64,000 nucleotides of DNA from Anaerolineales bacterium (GTDB taxonomy: Bacteria > Chloroflexota > Anaerolineae > Anaerolineales > UBA11579), in NCBI GenBank assembly GCA_025808555.1, contig CP075526.1, positions 1,194,712 through 1,258,711 on the forward strand, read 5' to 3'. Under the pieces are notes generated by a model. That model was not told where the DNA came from. It saw only the letters and a list, made by a program, of their open reading frames with translations, and made no database searches. Made by a program: the position numbers and the translations under genes. Shown piece by piece: positions 55,659 to 64,000 of the stretch (its first letter is position 1; the number at the start of each line of letters is the position of its first letter).

Positions 55659-57986
55659 ATGGCTAAAAAGAAGCGCTCTACCAGGAAAAACTCGTCTCAC
55701 GAGCCGCAGTTGCTGCCCACCCTCCAAAACTTCTGGGCCAGCATCTCGCCAGACCGCAAGCTGGATGCCCTCGGCATCCTGCTGGCCGCCGTCGGCGTTT
55801 TGACCTTGCTGCTGGTCTTCTCGGGCTCGCCGGGCAGCTTCGGCGCTGCCTGGCTACGCCTGCTGCGTGGCGGCCTGGGCTGGGGCCTCTATCTCTTCCC
55901 GGTGGCCCTGATTGTGCTCGGCGTTTGGCTGGTGCTGCGCCATTTTGAGCGCATTCCACCCCTGCGTTTGCGCCGCCTGGCCGGCATCGCCCTGCTGTTT
56001 GGCAATACGCTCCTGCTTCTGCACGCCTTCCTCTTCCCCGTCAATGCCGAAGCAGCCATGGAGCTGGCTGCCCAGGGTCTTGGCGGCGGCCGCATCGGCG
56101 CCGGGCTCTATAGCTGGCTGCTTGGCGGCCTTGGTCCCGCCGGCATGTGGGTCAGCGCATTGACCGGCCTGCTGATCGCCGTTCTACTCGCCTTCGACTT
56201 GCCCGCCAGCAGCCTGGTCGCCTGGTTGCCGCCCCTGTTGGCCGCGATTCGTAGCCGCCGCCCGGCCGGCGCCCCCCAAACCGAATGGCAGGCCTACACT
56301 CCTGCTGATCCCATCTATGCCGAGTCCGGCGTGAGCTACGCCAGTCCACCAGCCCCAGCCGTCGCTCCTTCCGCAGTGCCTCAAGTCACTCCGGAGCAAC
56401 AGGCCGAGATCAATAAGCTCGCAGAGCAGATCACGGAAGAGATCGCTGAAGCGGCTATTCCAGCTGCGCAACCCGCTTGGGAGCTGCCCGCCCTGCCCGA
56501 TATGCTCGACCCAGGTGATGTCGTCAGCTTCAGCGCCGATCAGGACCGCCAGCGCGCCGATCTTATCGAAGAGACTCTGCATTCCTTCGGCGCTCCAGCT
56601 CGCGTGGTCGAGATCAACCGCGGCCCCACCATCACCCAGTTCGGCGTAGAGCCGGAATTTGTCGAGACCCGCGGCGGCCGCACACGCGTCCGCGTCGGCA
56701 AGATCGCCGCCCTGGCCGATGATCTCGCCCTGGCGCTGGCCGCCTCGCGCATTCGTGTCCAGGCCCCCGTGCCCGGCAAAGGCTACGTGGGTATCGAAGT
56801 CCCCAATGAGCAGATCGGCCGCGTCGCTTTGCGCGATGTTGTCGAGAGTGAGGCTTTCACCCGCCTGCGTTCGCCATTGCGCTTCGCCCTGGGCCAGGAT
56901 GTGGCCGGCAATGCCGTTTCGGCTGACCTGGCCGCCATGCCGCACTTGCTCATCGCCGGCGCCACCGGCTCCGGTAAATCCGTCTGTGTGAACGCGCTAA
57001 TCTGCTGCCTGTTGCTCAACAACACGCCAGAAACCCTGCGCCTGATCATGATCGACCCCAAGCGCGTCGAGCTGACCGGCTACAACGGCATCCCGCACCT
57101 GCTCACTCCGGTCGTCGTCGAGATCGACCGCGTGGTGGGCATTCTCCAATGGGTCACCCATGAGATGGACAAGCGCTACCAACGCTTCGCCAAGGTGGGC
57201 GCCCGCCACATCATTGATTACAACCAGCGCGTCCAGCAGGATGGCGAGAAGCTACCCTATCTCGTCGTCATAATTGACGAACTGGCCGACCTGATGATGG
57301 TCGCACCCGACCAGACCGAGAAGCTGATCACCCGCATGGCCCAACTGGCGCGCGCCACCGGCATCCATCTGGTGCTGGCCACCCAACGCCCCTCGGTGGA
57401 TGTGGTCACCGGCCTCATCAAGGCCAACTTCCCGGCCCGCATCGCCTTCGCCGTGGCCAGCACCACCGACAGCCGCGTCATCCTGGACCAGCCCGGCGCA
57501 GAGCGCCTGCTGGGCAAGGGTGACATGCTCTTCCAGCCGCCCGATGCACCCGCGGCGGTGCGCCTGCAAGGCGCCTTCCTTGCGGAGAGCGAGATCACGC
57601 GCATCACCACCCATTGGCGCAGCTTCGCCGGTAGCGCGCCCCAGGCGCATGCAGGCGCTGCCCGCACCACCACTGACCACGAGGGCGACGAAGCCCCCGC
57701 CAGCAGCCTGCCGCTCAAGCAAATCCCCATTTGGGAAGAGATCGAAGAGATCCAAAATCAAGGCGAGCAGGACAATATGTTTGACGAAGCGGTCGACCTG
57801 GTGCGCCGCCGCGGCCGCGCCTCCATCTCCATGCTCCAACGCCGCATGCGTATTGGCTACACGCGCTCGGCGCGCATCATTGAGCAGATGGAAGCGCGCG
57901 GCATCATTGGCCCGCAGAAGCCCGGCGCCCAGCACCGCGAGGTGCTGGACTACGGCGGGTCTGCCGCCCCGCCGGTGGGAGAGTAA
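55659..57986 (+). CDS. ftsK: FtsK/SpoIIIE family DNA translocase
   Basis: A 775-residue motor that pumps chromosomal DNA at the division septum. The first 45 residues are basic and are followed by about four membrane segments (residues 50-200: ILLAAVGVLTLLLVF, GWGLYLFPVALIVLGVWLVL, LAGIALLFGNTLLLLHAFLF, LTGLLIAVLLAFDL). A linker comes next, then the alpha domain and the RecA-like beta domain: GATGSGKSVCVN (Walker A), MIDPKRVELTGYNGIPHL and LVVIIDELADLMM (Walker B). The C-terminal gamma winged helix (LFDE-like MFDEAVDLVRRRGRASISMLQRRMRIGYTRSARII) reads KOPS-type DNA. A TATACT -10 lies at 55636. The ATG at 55659 is chosen over 55602. Confidence 0.96.
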   Translation: MAKKKRSTRKNSSHEPQLLPTLQNFWASISPDRKLDALGILLAAVGVLTLLLVFSGSPGSFGAAWLRLLRGGLGWGLYLFPVALIVLGVWLVLRHFERIPPLRLRRLAGIALLFGNTLLLLHAFLFPVNAEAAMELAAQGLGGGRIGAGLYSWLLGGLGPAGMWVSALTGLLIAVLLAFDLPASSLVAWLPPLLAAIRSRRPAGAPQTEWQAYTPADPIYAESGVSYASPPAPAVAPSAVPQVTPEQQAEINKLAEQITEEIAEAAIPAAQPAWELPALPDMLDPGDVVSFSADQDRQRADLIEETLHSFGAPARVVEINRGPTITQFGVEPEFVETRGGRTRVRVGKIAALADDLALALAASRIRVQAPVPGKGYVGIEVPNEQIGRVALRDVVESEAFTRLRSPLRFALGQDVAGNAVSADLAAMPHLLIAGATGSGKSVCVNALICCLLLNNTPETLRLIMIDPKRVELTGYNGIPHLLTPVVVEIDRVVGILQWVTHEMDKRYQRFAKVGARHIIDYNQRVQQDGEKLPYLVVIIDELADLMMVAPDQTEKLITRMAQLARATGIHLVLATQRPSVDVVTGLIKANFPARIAFAVASTTDSRVILDQPGAERLLGKGDMLFQPPDAPAAVRLQGAFLAESEITRITTHWRSFAGSAPQAHAGAARTTTDHEGDEAPASSLPLKQIPIWEEIEEIQNQGEQDNMFDEAVDLVRRRGRASISMLQRRMRIGYTRSARIIEQMEARGIIGPQKPGAQHREVLDYGGSAAPPVGE

Positions 57987-58002
57987 AACAAAAAAGGCAT
58001 CT

Positions 58003-58464
58003 ATGGCAACCGTTAGTTTGCGCCCCATTACGTCTACCAATGTTCGCGAAATTCTTGACCTAAGAGTTTCTCCGGAACAGGAGAAATTTGTTGCGCCCAA
58101 CGCCTATTCCCTCTCGGAAGCGTTGTTTGAGCCGAAAGCGTGGTATCGCGCCGTGTATGCTGATGAAACCCCGGTTGGCTTCATAATGATGGAGGAGGAC
58201 CCCGGGCAGGGGAAGTATTACTTGTGGCGTTTTTTGATCGACGCTAAACATCAAGGCAAGGGGTACGGGTATCAGGCAATTCAATTGCTCATCGAACGGG
58301 TGAAGCAGCTTCCAAACGCAAGGGAGATGACCCTCAGTTACGTCCCGGATGAGCATAGCCCACAGCCGTTTTATCAGAAGCTGGGTTTTGTAGATACCGG
58401 AGAGACTGATGAAGACGAACTGATTATGCGGCTCACTTTTGAGCCTCAGTCGTCCTCATCATAA
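58003..58464 (+). CDS. GNAT family N-acetyltransferase (spermine/spermidine acetyltransferase-like)
   Basis: A 153-residue GNAT. VSLRPITSTNVREILDLRVSPEQEKFVAPNAYSLSEAL is a start typical of diamine/spermidine N-acetyltransferases such as BltD. The acetyl-CoA loop is LWRFLIDAKHQGKGYGYQAIQ (Q/RxxGxG), and EHSPQPFYQKLGFVDTGE closes the fold. The ATG at 58003 lies 17 bases after the ftsK stop. Lower GC and different codon use than ftsK are apparent by eye. Polyamine or small-amine acetylation is the best guess. Confidence 0.85.
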   Translation: MATVSLRPITSTNVREILDLRVSPEQEKFVAPNAYSLSEALFEPKAWYRAVYADETPVGFIMMEEDPGQGKYYLWRFLIDAKHQGKGYGYQAIQLLIERVKQLPNAREMTLSYVPDEHSPQPFYQKLGFVDTGETDEDELIMRLTFEPQSSSS

Positions 58465-58519
58465 GAAGAACGGGGCGGTACATCCACTTGGCCTTTTAGC
58501 TCACATCTTGCAATTCTTC

Positions 58520-59677
58520 CTAAGGCGAGGACATCGGGCGAGAACCAAGCGTCAATTCGAGCTCTAGTTGTTGGTCGGCCCGCAGCACTATTAGCTTTAC
58601 TACGTCCCCTGGGCTGCTGTGGCTCAACAGGTAAGCCGCCAGTTCGGTGGAAGAGTTGAGGTCTTTCCCATTGATCTGGGTGATCAAGTCGCCCTCGATC
58701 AGGCCGGCTTGATCAGCCGGGCCACCGCTCAGCACCTGGCGCACATAGGCCCCGCGCGTATGCTGCAGGCCGGCTTCTTCAGCGATCGCCAGGCTCAGGT
58801 CGGTCAGGCTGGTCATCCCTATAAAGGGATACTCATACAAGCCTTTCTCGATCAGCGATGGCACAATCCGTTGCACAACATTGGCAGAGATGGCAAAGCC
58901 CACGCCAGAGCTCAGCGCTTGATTGTCCTGGTTGTAGTAGAGAGTGCGGATGGCACGGTTGACGCCGATCACTTCGCCGTTCAGATTCAGCAGCGGCCCG
59001 CCGGAGTTGCCGGGGTTGATGGCTGCATCGGTCTGGATCAAGTCGCCTACGGCGAAGATGTTCTCCTCATTCAGCTGAGTGGAATTAAGCCCCGGCAAGG
59101 TGCGCGCCACATTGGATACCACCCCGGTGGACATACTGCCCTCCAGCCCGAACGGGTTGCCGATGGCGACAACCAATTGGCCCACCTTGACTTGCTCCGA
59201 GTCTCCAAACACCAGGGGCACCAGCTGCTCAGGTGGCACGTCCACCTTGATGACCGCCAAGTCCGAATCCACATCAATACCCAGCACCACGGCTGCGGCG
59301 CGCTCGCCGTTGTGGAAAACAACCTCGATCCCGCGTGCCCGGTCAACCACATGCTGGTTGGTCACAATATGCCCGGCCTTGTCGATCACAAAGCCCGCGC
59401 CGTGCCGCAGACCTATCGGCGAGTCTATATCCAACGACACTACGCCCTGGCTGGCGGTCTCATATAAAGAGACCAGCGCTTCTTGCTGGCTGGCCAGGTC
59501 GCTCGAAAGCACGATGCCTGGCATAACAGGTTGTGTAGTATCTGGGAATGTGTGTGGGGTGCCGGTGGAACTTGCCACGGAGTCGTTGCCCCAGTCCACC
59601 GTTATACTGCAGGCGAGGCCCGCACCCGCCAGTGCGGCAGCCAAACAAAGGATCCTTGTGGTCTGCTGGCGCCTCAT
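58520..59677 (-). CDS. HtrA/DegP-like serine protease lipoprotein
   Basis: A 385-residue S1C protease. The signal peptide CLAAALAGAGLAC has a lipobox with Cys23, so the protein is probably membrane-anchored outside the cytoplasm. The catalytic triad is visible: His in IVTNQHVV, Asp in DVDSDLAVIKV and Ser in NPGNSGGPLLN. A single C-terminal PDZ domain (about 290-380) has YPFIGMTSLTDLSLAI, GGPADQAGLIEGDLITQINGK and SPGDVVKLIVLRADQQLEL. It should degrade or refold damaged envelope proteins. A perfect 15-bp terminator hairpin separates it from the paralogue upstream, so it is transcribed on its own. Confidence 0.92.
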   Translation of the reverse strand: MRRQQTTRILCLAAALAGAGLACSITVDWGNDSVASSTGTPHTFPDTTQPVMPGIVLSSDLASQQEALVSLYETASQGVVSLDIDSPIGLRHGAGFVIDKAGHIVTNQHVVDRARGIEVVFHNGERAAAVVLGIDVDSDLAVIKVDVPPEQLVPLVFGDSEQVKVGQLVVAIGNPFGLEGSMSTGVVSNVARTLPGLNSTQLNEENIFAVGDLIQTDAAINPGNSGGPLLNLNGEVIGVNRAIRTLYYNQDNQALSSGVGFAISANVVQRIVPSLIEKGLYEYPFIGMTSLTDLSLAIAEEAGLQHTRGAYVRQVLSGGPADQAGLIEGDLITQINGKDLNSSTELAAYLLSHSSPGDVVKLIVLRADQQLELELTLGSRPMSSP

Positions 59678-59717
59678 TTTTAAGCCCTTGGCGAAACAGA
59701 GAGCACTTATAGCCTAC

Positions 59718-59751
59718 ACCCAAAAACGGCCCGTAAGGGCCGTTTTTGGGT
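59718..59751 (-). terminator. Symmetric intrinsic terminator between the two HtrA genes
   Basis: Bases 59718-59732 and 59737-59751 form a perfect 15-bp stem with a GTAA loop; the lower part is A5/T5, giving a U tract on both strands. It ends transcription from the dnaJ-htrA unit. Confidence 0.9.
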
Positions 59752-59764
59752 CATTCTCATGTTC

Positions 59765-60934
59765 CTATGGCGTTGTTACCGGGCGTGCGCCCAGGGTCAG
59801 CTCGATTTGCATCGTCTGGCCTTCGCGAATGATGTCCAGCATCACCACATCACCCGGGCTGGTATTGCCGAACAGATACGAGATCAGTTGGTCAAAATTC
59901 TTGACCACGCGCCCGTTGATGGCGATGATCATGTCGCCTTCTTGCAAGCCCGCCTGGTCCGATGGACCGCCTTCTACTACACTCGCCACAAGGGCGCCGT
60001 TGTTGTTCTTGAGGCCCAGCTGTTGCGCAGCGGCCAAACTCAAGTTGGAGCTGCTGCTCAGGCCAAGATATGGATACTCATAGGTACCGAACTCGATCAA
60101 GCTAGGCACCACACGCTTGACGATGTTGGCCGAGATGGCAAAGCCGATCCCGGAGTTGAGCGCATCGCCTGTTTCGTTGAAGCTGAACGAGCGAATGGCG
60201 CGGTTCACACCCACCACTTCGCCAAACAGGTTCAGCAGCGGGCCGCCGGAGTTGCCGGGGTTAATGGCTGCATCGGTCTGGATGATGTCGCCGGCACTGA
60301 AGAACTGGTTAGAGTTGGGCGCAAGGTTCATGGACTCAAGGGTGCGACCCTTGCTTGAAACCACGCCCAGGCTCATGCTACCGCTCAGGCCGAACGGGTT
60401 GCCAATCGCAACTACATACTGGCCCACCTGCAACGCATCCGAGTCGCCCAGTTGCACGGGGAACAATTCCTCGGCTGGGGCATCAATGCTGAGCACAGCC
60501 AGATCCGAGTCACGATCCTCACCGATCACTTCGCCCACGGCCTGGAAGCCAGAGGGGAAGGTGACCTCAATATATTGGGCGCCTTCCACAACGTGAAAGT
60601 TGGTGACGATGTGGCCTTGCATGTCAAACACGAAGCCGGAGCCCTGGGCGCCGCCTTGCCCCGACACCGTCGCAATGGACACCACACCTGGGCTCACCGC
60701 GTCATACAGCGAGATCAGTGCCTCCTGCTGCGAAAGCATGTCGCTGGACACTTGCACTTCGGGATTGTTTTGCAGTTGCGGCAGTTGCAGGTTCTCCACC
60801 TGCTCCTGCACTTGGTTGCCAAAATCCTGCAATGCCTCACTGGCATCCGGCAACTGGATCGTGCCGCAGGCCATGGCTGCCAGCACCAGCACGCTGATGA
60901 CTGCAATGAACGAACGATTACGCTGTGTCTTCAT
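59765..60934 (-). CDS. HtrA/DegP-like serine protease lipoprotein (paralogue)
   Basis: A 389-residue paralogue of the neighbouring protease. The signal VISVLVLAAMAC has a lipobox with Cys23. A 50-residue linker rich in Gln, Leu and Asn follows (LQDFGNQVQEQVENLQLPQL), likely a short coiled coil. The triad is His in IVTNFHVV, Asp in DRDSDLAVLSI and Ser in NPGNSGGPLLN. The PDZ domain includes GGPSDQAGLQEGDMIIAING. It starts 15 bases after the DnaJ/CbpA-like gene on the same strand, so chaperone and protease are probably co-expressed. Confidence 0.92.
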   Translation of the reverse strand: MKTQRNRSFIAVISVLVLAAMACGTIQLPDASEALQDFGNQVQEQVENLQLPQLQNNPEVQVSSDMLSQQEALISLYDAVSPGVVSIATVSGQGGAQGSGFVFDMQGHIVTNFHVVEGAQYIEVTFPSGFQAVGEVIGEDRDSDLAVLSIDAPAEELFPVQLGDSDALQVGQYVVAIGNPFGLSGSMSLGVVSSKGRTLESMNLAPNSNQFFSAGDIIQTDAAINPGNSGGPLLNLFGEVVGVNRAIRSFSFNETGDALNSGIGFAISANIVKRVVPSLIEFGTYEYPYLGLSSSSNLSLAAAQQLGLKNNNGALVASVVEGGPSDQAGLQEGDMIIAINGRVVKNFDQLISYLFGNTSPGDVVMLDIIREGQTMQIELTLGARPVTTP

Positions 60935-60949
60935 AGATCCTCTTGTGAG

Positions 60950-61852
60950 TTAGTTGTTCTGCGAAAGTTTCGTTAGAAGCTCTTTATCTTCAGGGTTGGT
61001 GATCTTAGGGACGCGTATGCGCGCCTGGGCGTACAAGTCGCCGCGCGTGCTGGGTTGTTTGAGCTTCGGCATCCCTTTGCCTTTGAGACGGAAGGATTGG
61101 CCGGGCTGCGTGCCGGCGGGCACAGTCAGCACGACTTCACCCTCCAGAGTGGGCACACGTACTTCGCCGCCAGCCGCGGCCGTTGCCAAATCCACCGGCA
61201 CTTCGGTGCGTAGGTCGTCGCCCTCACGCGTAAAGCGCGGGTCGGCGCTCACGTCCACGATCAGGTACAGATCGCTGCCGTTGGCGGCGCCGGCCATGCG
61301 GATCTTGGTGCCGGTTTGGGCACCCGCCGGGATCTTGACCTCAAGGCGTTTGCCATTCAGGCTGAGCAGACGGCTTCCGCCGCGGAAAGCTTCTTCCAGA
61401 CTGATGGTGATGTGTTGCTCGTAGGCCGGGGCAGTACGGGTGCGGGCGCCTTGGCGTGTAGCTGTCTGGCCAAAGCCGCCGCCAAAGATCTGCTCAAAAA
61501 AGTCAGAGAAGTTACCCATGCGCCCGCCGAACACATCGGCAGGGTCAGCATATTCTACGCGCCCGCTGCCATTGCTGCGGCTCCATTGGCCCCAGTCAAA
61601 ACCGCTTGGCTGGCCGCCGCGCTCCCATTGCGTATAGGCGCTGCCCAGGCGGTCATAGTGGGCGCGTTTTTCCGGATCACTGAGCACCTGGTGGGCCTCA
61701 TTGACCTCTTTGAACTTGTCTTCGGCGGTCTTATCGCCCGGGTTTCGGTCTGGGTGGTATTTGAGCGCCAGTTTACGATAGGCTTTTTTGATATCTTCCG
61801 CGCTGGCATCCCGGCCTACCCCAAGCACCTGATAGTAGTCTTTGTAATCCAT
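60950..61852 (-). CDS. DnaJ/CbpA-like J-domain co-chaperone
   Basis: A 300-residue J-protein of the class without a zinc finger. Residues 1-70 are the J domain with [21 protein letters not shown] and the HPD motif in [12 protein letters not shown] Gly/Phe-rich linker follows ([18 protein letters not shown]). The C-terminal client-binding part has [35 protein letters not shown]-like and [16 protein letters not shown]. It stimulates DnaK. The ATG at 61852 is chosen because the J domain begins there; an in-frame start at 61930 adds 26 residues and overlaps the divergent promoter. It is in one unit with the HtrA gene that follows. Confidence 0.92.
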   Translation of the reverse strand: MDYKDYYQVLGVGRDASAEDIKKAYRKLALKYHPDRNPGDKTAEDKFKEVNEAHQVLSDPEKRAHYDRLGSAYTQWERGGQPSGFDWGQWSRSNGSGRVEYADPADVFGGRMGNFSDFFEQIFGGGFGQTATRQGARTRTAPAYEQHITISLEEAFRGGSRLLSLNGKRLEVKIPAGAQTGTKIRMAGAANGSDLYLIVDVSADPRFTREGDDLRTEVPVDLATAAAGGEVRVPTLEGEVVLTVPAGTQPGQSFRLKGKGMPKLKQPSTRGDLYAQARIRVPKITNPEDKELLTKLSQNN

Positions 61853-61941
61853 AACAGCTCGGGTTCGCTTCTGTAATTCTATGACCCCGTTAAACAGAGT
61901 CAATAAGAGCATTGTTAGAAAGCCAGCCATGCTATTATTCC

Positions 61942-63369
61942 GTGCCTGTGGCTAAGCAAGTGTTGCTGGCTTTGCCAGACAAGACCGAATGCAAGCAGCT
62001 GGCTGAGGGAGTGCTGCAGCCAGCCGGCTACACTGTTACCCTGGTGCACAGTGGCGCCGAATTGCGCCGTCGGCTGGGCGCTGGCAAACTGGACCTGTTG
62101 TTCCTGGGGGATTTTGCAGACATTGATTCTTTCCAGTTAGCCCAGAACCTCAAGACCGATCAACCCACTTTGCCCATCATCTTCCTGGCAAATCAGGCCT
62201 CGCAAGAGCAGTTATTGCGCGGGGTCCAGCTGGGCTTTGTGGAGTATCTGACCCTGCCAGTTGAGCCTGAAGCGCTGTTGGAGGCAGCCAGCCGCGGCCT
62301 GGAGCACAAGCACCGCTGGGAGGGCTGGTTGCGCCGGGAGACCGGGCGCATCACCGGCCCCTTGGCGCGCCGCCTGGCCGAGCTTGAGAGCATCTTGCAG
62401 CAGGTCAATGATGGTGTCATTCTGGTTGACGGCGAGCACAAAGTGCTGATGGTCAACCGCGCCTTCCGCAAGGCATTTGCGCTGGGTAGCAAAGATCCGG
62501 CCGGCCGCCGCCTGCAGGATGTGCTGCCGAATAAGGAGCTGCAGGACTTGCTGCAGAAGCCAGCCACGGCTGAAGCCCGTGCTGAGATCAAGAACCCGTC
62601 TGGCCGCACCTACAACGCGCGTTTGTCGGTCATCCAGGATCTGGGCACGGTGATCAGCCTGCACGACATTACCAACTTGATCGAGCTGGACCATTTGCGT
62701 AAGGACTTTGTCAATACGGTTTCGCATGACCTACGCTCACCGCTCACTGCCATCCTGGGCTACGTGGAACTTATCGAGCGCGCCGGGCCGGTCAACCCCC
62801 AGCAGGCCGAATTCATCCGCCGTGTCAAGACCAGCGTGCATACAACCACTGAATTGATCGACGATCTGCTTGACCTTGGCCGGGTGGAAGTAGGCTTGAT
62901 CGATGAGCTTGCCCCGGTAGATATGCGCGCGATTGTTGAGAAGACGATCGACGCGTTCCAGGCACAGATCGAAGATAAAAAGCTGTCTCTACGAATTGCC
63001 CCCGCAGATGATCTGCCAGCCGTGCTGGGCAGTCATACCCAACTGGGCCAGGTGGCGGCCAACCTGATCGGCAATGCTATCAAGTACACGCCGGCTGGCG
63101 GCGAAGTGCGCATCATGTTGCGCCATGAACAGAAGCAACTCATTTTGCATGTGGCCGATAGCGGTCCGGGTATCCCGCTCGACGAGCAGACCAAGATCTT
63201 TGACCGCTTCTACCGCGCCACCAATGCGCTACCCAGCATCCCCGGCACCGGTTTGGGTCTGGCGATCGTCAAGACCATCGTGGAAAATCACCGCGGCCGT
63301 ATTTGGGTGGATTCGAAACTGGGCGAAGGCAGCATTTTTACCGTCGTGCTGCCGCTGGCAAAAAGTTAA
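61942..63369 (+). CDS. Sensor histidine kinase with degenerate N-terminal receiver domain and PAS domain
   Basis: About 475 residues. Residues 1-120 look like a response-regulator receiver ([28 protein letters not shown]), but the usual phosphoacceptor stretch reads [14 protein letters not shown] and the conserved Lys-Pro is LP, so it is probably not phosphorylated. A PAS domain follows ([22 protein letters not shown]). The kinase core has the H-box [20 protein letters not shown]-box [19 protein letters not shown]1 VADSGPGIP and G2 [10 protein letters not shown]. No membrane segment is seen, so it senses a cytoplasmic signal. The GTG at 61942 (or 61948) is preferred to a TTG at 61912, which overlaps a TATTAT -10. 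No response regulator is adjacent. Confidence 0.88.
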   Translation: MPVAKQVLLALPDKTECKQLAEGVLQPAGYTVTLVHSGAELRRRLGAGKLDLLFLGDFADIDSFQLAQNLKTDQPTLPIIFLANQASQEQLLRGVQLGFVEYLTLPVEPEALLEAASRGLEHKHRWEGWLRRETGRITGPLARRLAELESILQQVNDGVILVDGEHKVLMVNRAFRKAFALGSKDPAGRRLQDVLPNKELQDLLQKPATAEARAEIKNPSGRTYNARLSVIQDLGTVISLHDITNLIELDHLRKDFVNTVSHDLRSPLTAILGYVELIERAGPVNPQQAEFIRRVKTSVHTTTELIDDLLDLGRVEVGLIDELAPVDMRAIVEKTIDAFQAQIEDKKLSLRIAPADDLPAVLGSHTQLGQVAANLIGNAIKYTPAGGEVRIMLRHEQKQLILHVADSGPGIPLDEQTKIFDRFYRATNALPSIPGTGLGLAIVKTIVENHRGRIWVDSKLGEGSIFTVVLPLAKS

Positions 63370-63794
63370 CTTAGATTTGCAAGGAAGTTGCGTACGACCT
63401 CGATGGCTTCGCGCTCGTTGGCGTATTCGGCCACCTGCAGACCCGGCATCGTGTTGCCCGTGATCATCTTGGAGACGCGTACCCCCTTGCGAAAAATACA
63501 CAACACTGGCCTTTGGTGCTCCAGGGCATAGCCGATCTCGTAGCCAACGCCGTGGGAGGGTGTGCTGACCTCGGCGATCAGCGTATCGCTCTCATCGATC
63601 CAGCCAGTATCACGGCTGTAGACCGCCACCGGGTCCATGTCCGGCTCCAGACCGGTATGGCCTGTGCCCACGATGCCGGCATTGCCGGCGGTGGGCACCT
63701 CGTGCCCATCGTCCAGCATGGCCTGCACGATGTGACGGTAGGCGGTCTCATCCTGTCGGCCGCCCATGATGGAACAAGCGAAGTAGATCTTCAT
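63366..63794 (-). CDS. DNPH1/Rcl-like nucleotide N-glycoside hydrolase (nucleoside 2-deoxyribosyltransferase family)
   Basis: A 142-residue protein of the nucleoside 2-deoxyribosyltransferase fold, very like eukaryotic DNPH1 (Rcl). It has KIYFACSIMGGRQDETAYRHIVQ, then DTGWIDESDTLIAEVSTPSHGVGYEIGYALEHQRPVLCIFRKG. Rcl-type enzymes split 2'-deoxynucleoside 5'-monophosphates into base and deoxyribose 5-phosphate, a nucleotide-pool cleaning step. Its ATG overlaps the stop of the GalE-like gene upstream, and its stop overlaps that of the sensor kinase in TTAA. Precise substrate is inferred from similarity only. Confidence 0.83.
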   Translation of the reverse strand: MKIYFACSIMGGRQDETAYRHIVQAMLDDGHEVPTAGNAGIVGTGHTGLEPDMDPVAVYSRDTGWIDESDTLIAEVSTPSHGVGYEIGYALEHQRPVLCIFRKGVRVSKMITGNTMPGLQVAEYANEREAIEVVRNFLANLS

Positions 63795-64000
63795 GCGGGG
63801 TTGTAGCCGCGCGGGTGGCTTTGGTGCCAGGCCCAGGCGCTGCTCATGATGTTCTCCAGGCTGGAGTGTACAGTCTGCCAGCCCAGCTCGCGCTGGATCA
63901 GCGCCGGCGAGGCCACCAGGCGGGCGGCGTCGCCCGGGCGGCGCGGGCTGTGCACGGCCGGGATCGGGTGCCCGGTGGCTTTGCGGGCCGCCTCAATGAC
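63791..64000 (-). CDS. galE: UDP-glucose 4-epimerase-like protein, C-terminal end (partial)
   Basis: The last 69 residues of a minus-strand gene that runs off the right edge, with a TGA at 63793-63791. The frame reads VIEAARKATGHPIPAV, then RRPGDAARLVAS, ELGWQTVHSSLENIM and SAWAWHQSHPRGYNP, the C-terminal pattern of GalE and close NAD-dependent sugar-nucleotide epimerases. GalE interconverts UDP-glucose and UDP-galactose. The N-terminal cofactor domain lies outside the window, so the assignment is limited. Its stop overlaps the DNPH1-like start in an ATGA junction. Confidence 0.8.
   Translation of the reverse strand, partial: VIEAARKATGHPIPAVHSPRRPGDAARLVASPALIQRELGWQTVHSSLENIMSSAWAWHQSHPRGYNPA

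Noticed and set aside
56184-56945. 253-codon - strand frame within ftsK
   Set aside because: Shadow of the ftsK coding sequence, with no domain or ribosome-binding site.
57400-58002. N-terminal extension of the GNAT frame inside ftsK
   Set aside because: It lies in another frame of the ftsK motor domain; the GNAT fold begins at 58003.

Overview
The window looks like a chromosomal segment from a GC-rich (about 60%) bacterium, most probably a Chloroflexota member of the Anaerolineae type. This is inferred from gene content: a MutL/DUF6754 membrane-protein operon, surface proteins with Pro/Thr-rich linkers, a T-box leader on pheST, a SAM-I riboswitch on metH, and a structured leader on panB (the pan RNA motif is known from Chloroflexi). 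No rRNA, tRNA, insertion sequence or CRISPR array was seen.

Region 1 (1-25,300, all + strand) is a surface-polysaccharide locus of 25 tightly packed, mostly overlapping genes. It encodes glycosyltransferases, a sulfotransferase, a nonulosonic (sialic-like) acid branch (SDR, a CMP-sugar synthetase fused to a KdsC-type phosphatase, and a NeuB-type synthase lacking the SAF domain), a second CMP-sugar synthetase with two dehydrogenases, a DUF115/GT42-like protein, a GT39-like membrane transferase, a Wzz-like protein and an O-antigen ligase/polymerase-like protein. It ends with a secreted metalloprotease and a strong terminator. Inside it, 9,570-13,551 holds the most unusual module: an acyl carrier protein, a class II aaRS-like amino acid:[carrier protein] ligase, a GNAT, an AAC(3)-fold acyltransferase and an aminopeptidase-like protein, all translationally coupled. 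I infer a pathway that puts an amino acid on a carrier protein and transfers it to a surface sugar.

Region 2 (25,349-31,300) is a vitamin B5/CoA operon, panB-panE-panC-coaX-(ATP-grasp)-coaBC, behind a structured leader with a terminator-like hairpin. Region 3 (31,310-38,625, - strand) is an eight-gene operon of membrane proteins around a MutL-type ASKHA ATPase, started by a sigma70 promoter that may give a leaderless first gene; its function is unknown.

Region 4 (38,683-48,004) holds a PH-like membrane protein, a DUF92 protein preceded by two perfect DnaA boxes, a DegT-type aminotransferase, a PpiC-type lipoprotein, a PlsC acyltransferase, and pheS-pheT under T-box control. Region 5 (48,026-53,741, - strand) is the methionine operon metH plus a homocysteine methyltransferase/MTHFR fusion, with a textbook promoter, an inverted repeat over the -10, a SAM-I riboswitch and its terminator. 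Region 6 (53,804-64,000) holds housekeeping genes: a DUF1761 protein, RNase Z, FtsK, a GNAT, two HtrA-like lipoproteins, a DnaJ/CbpA-like chaperone, a sensor kinase, a DNPH1-like hydrolase and the C-terminal end of a GalE-like epimerase.
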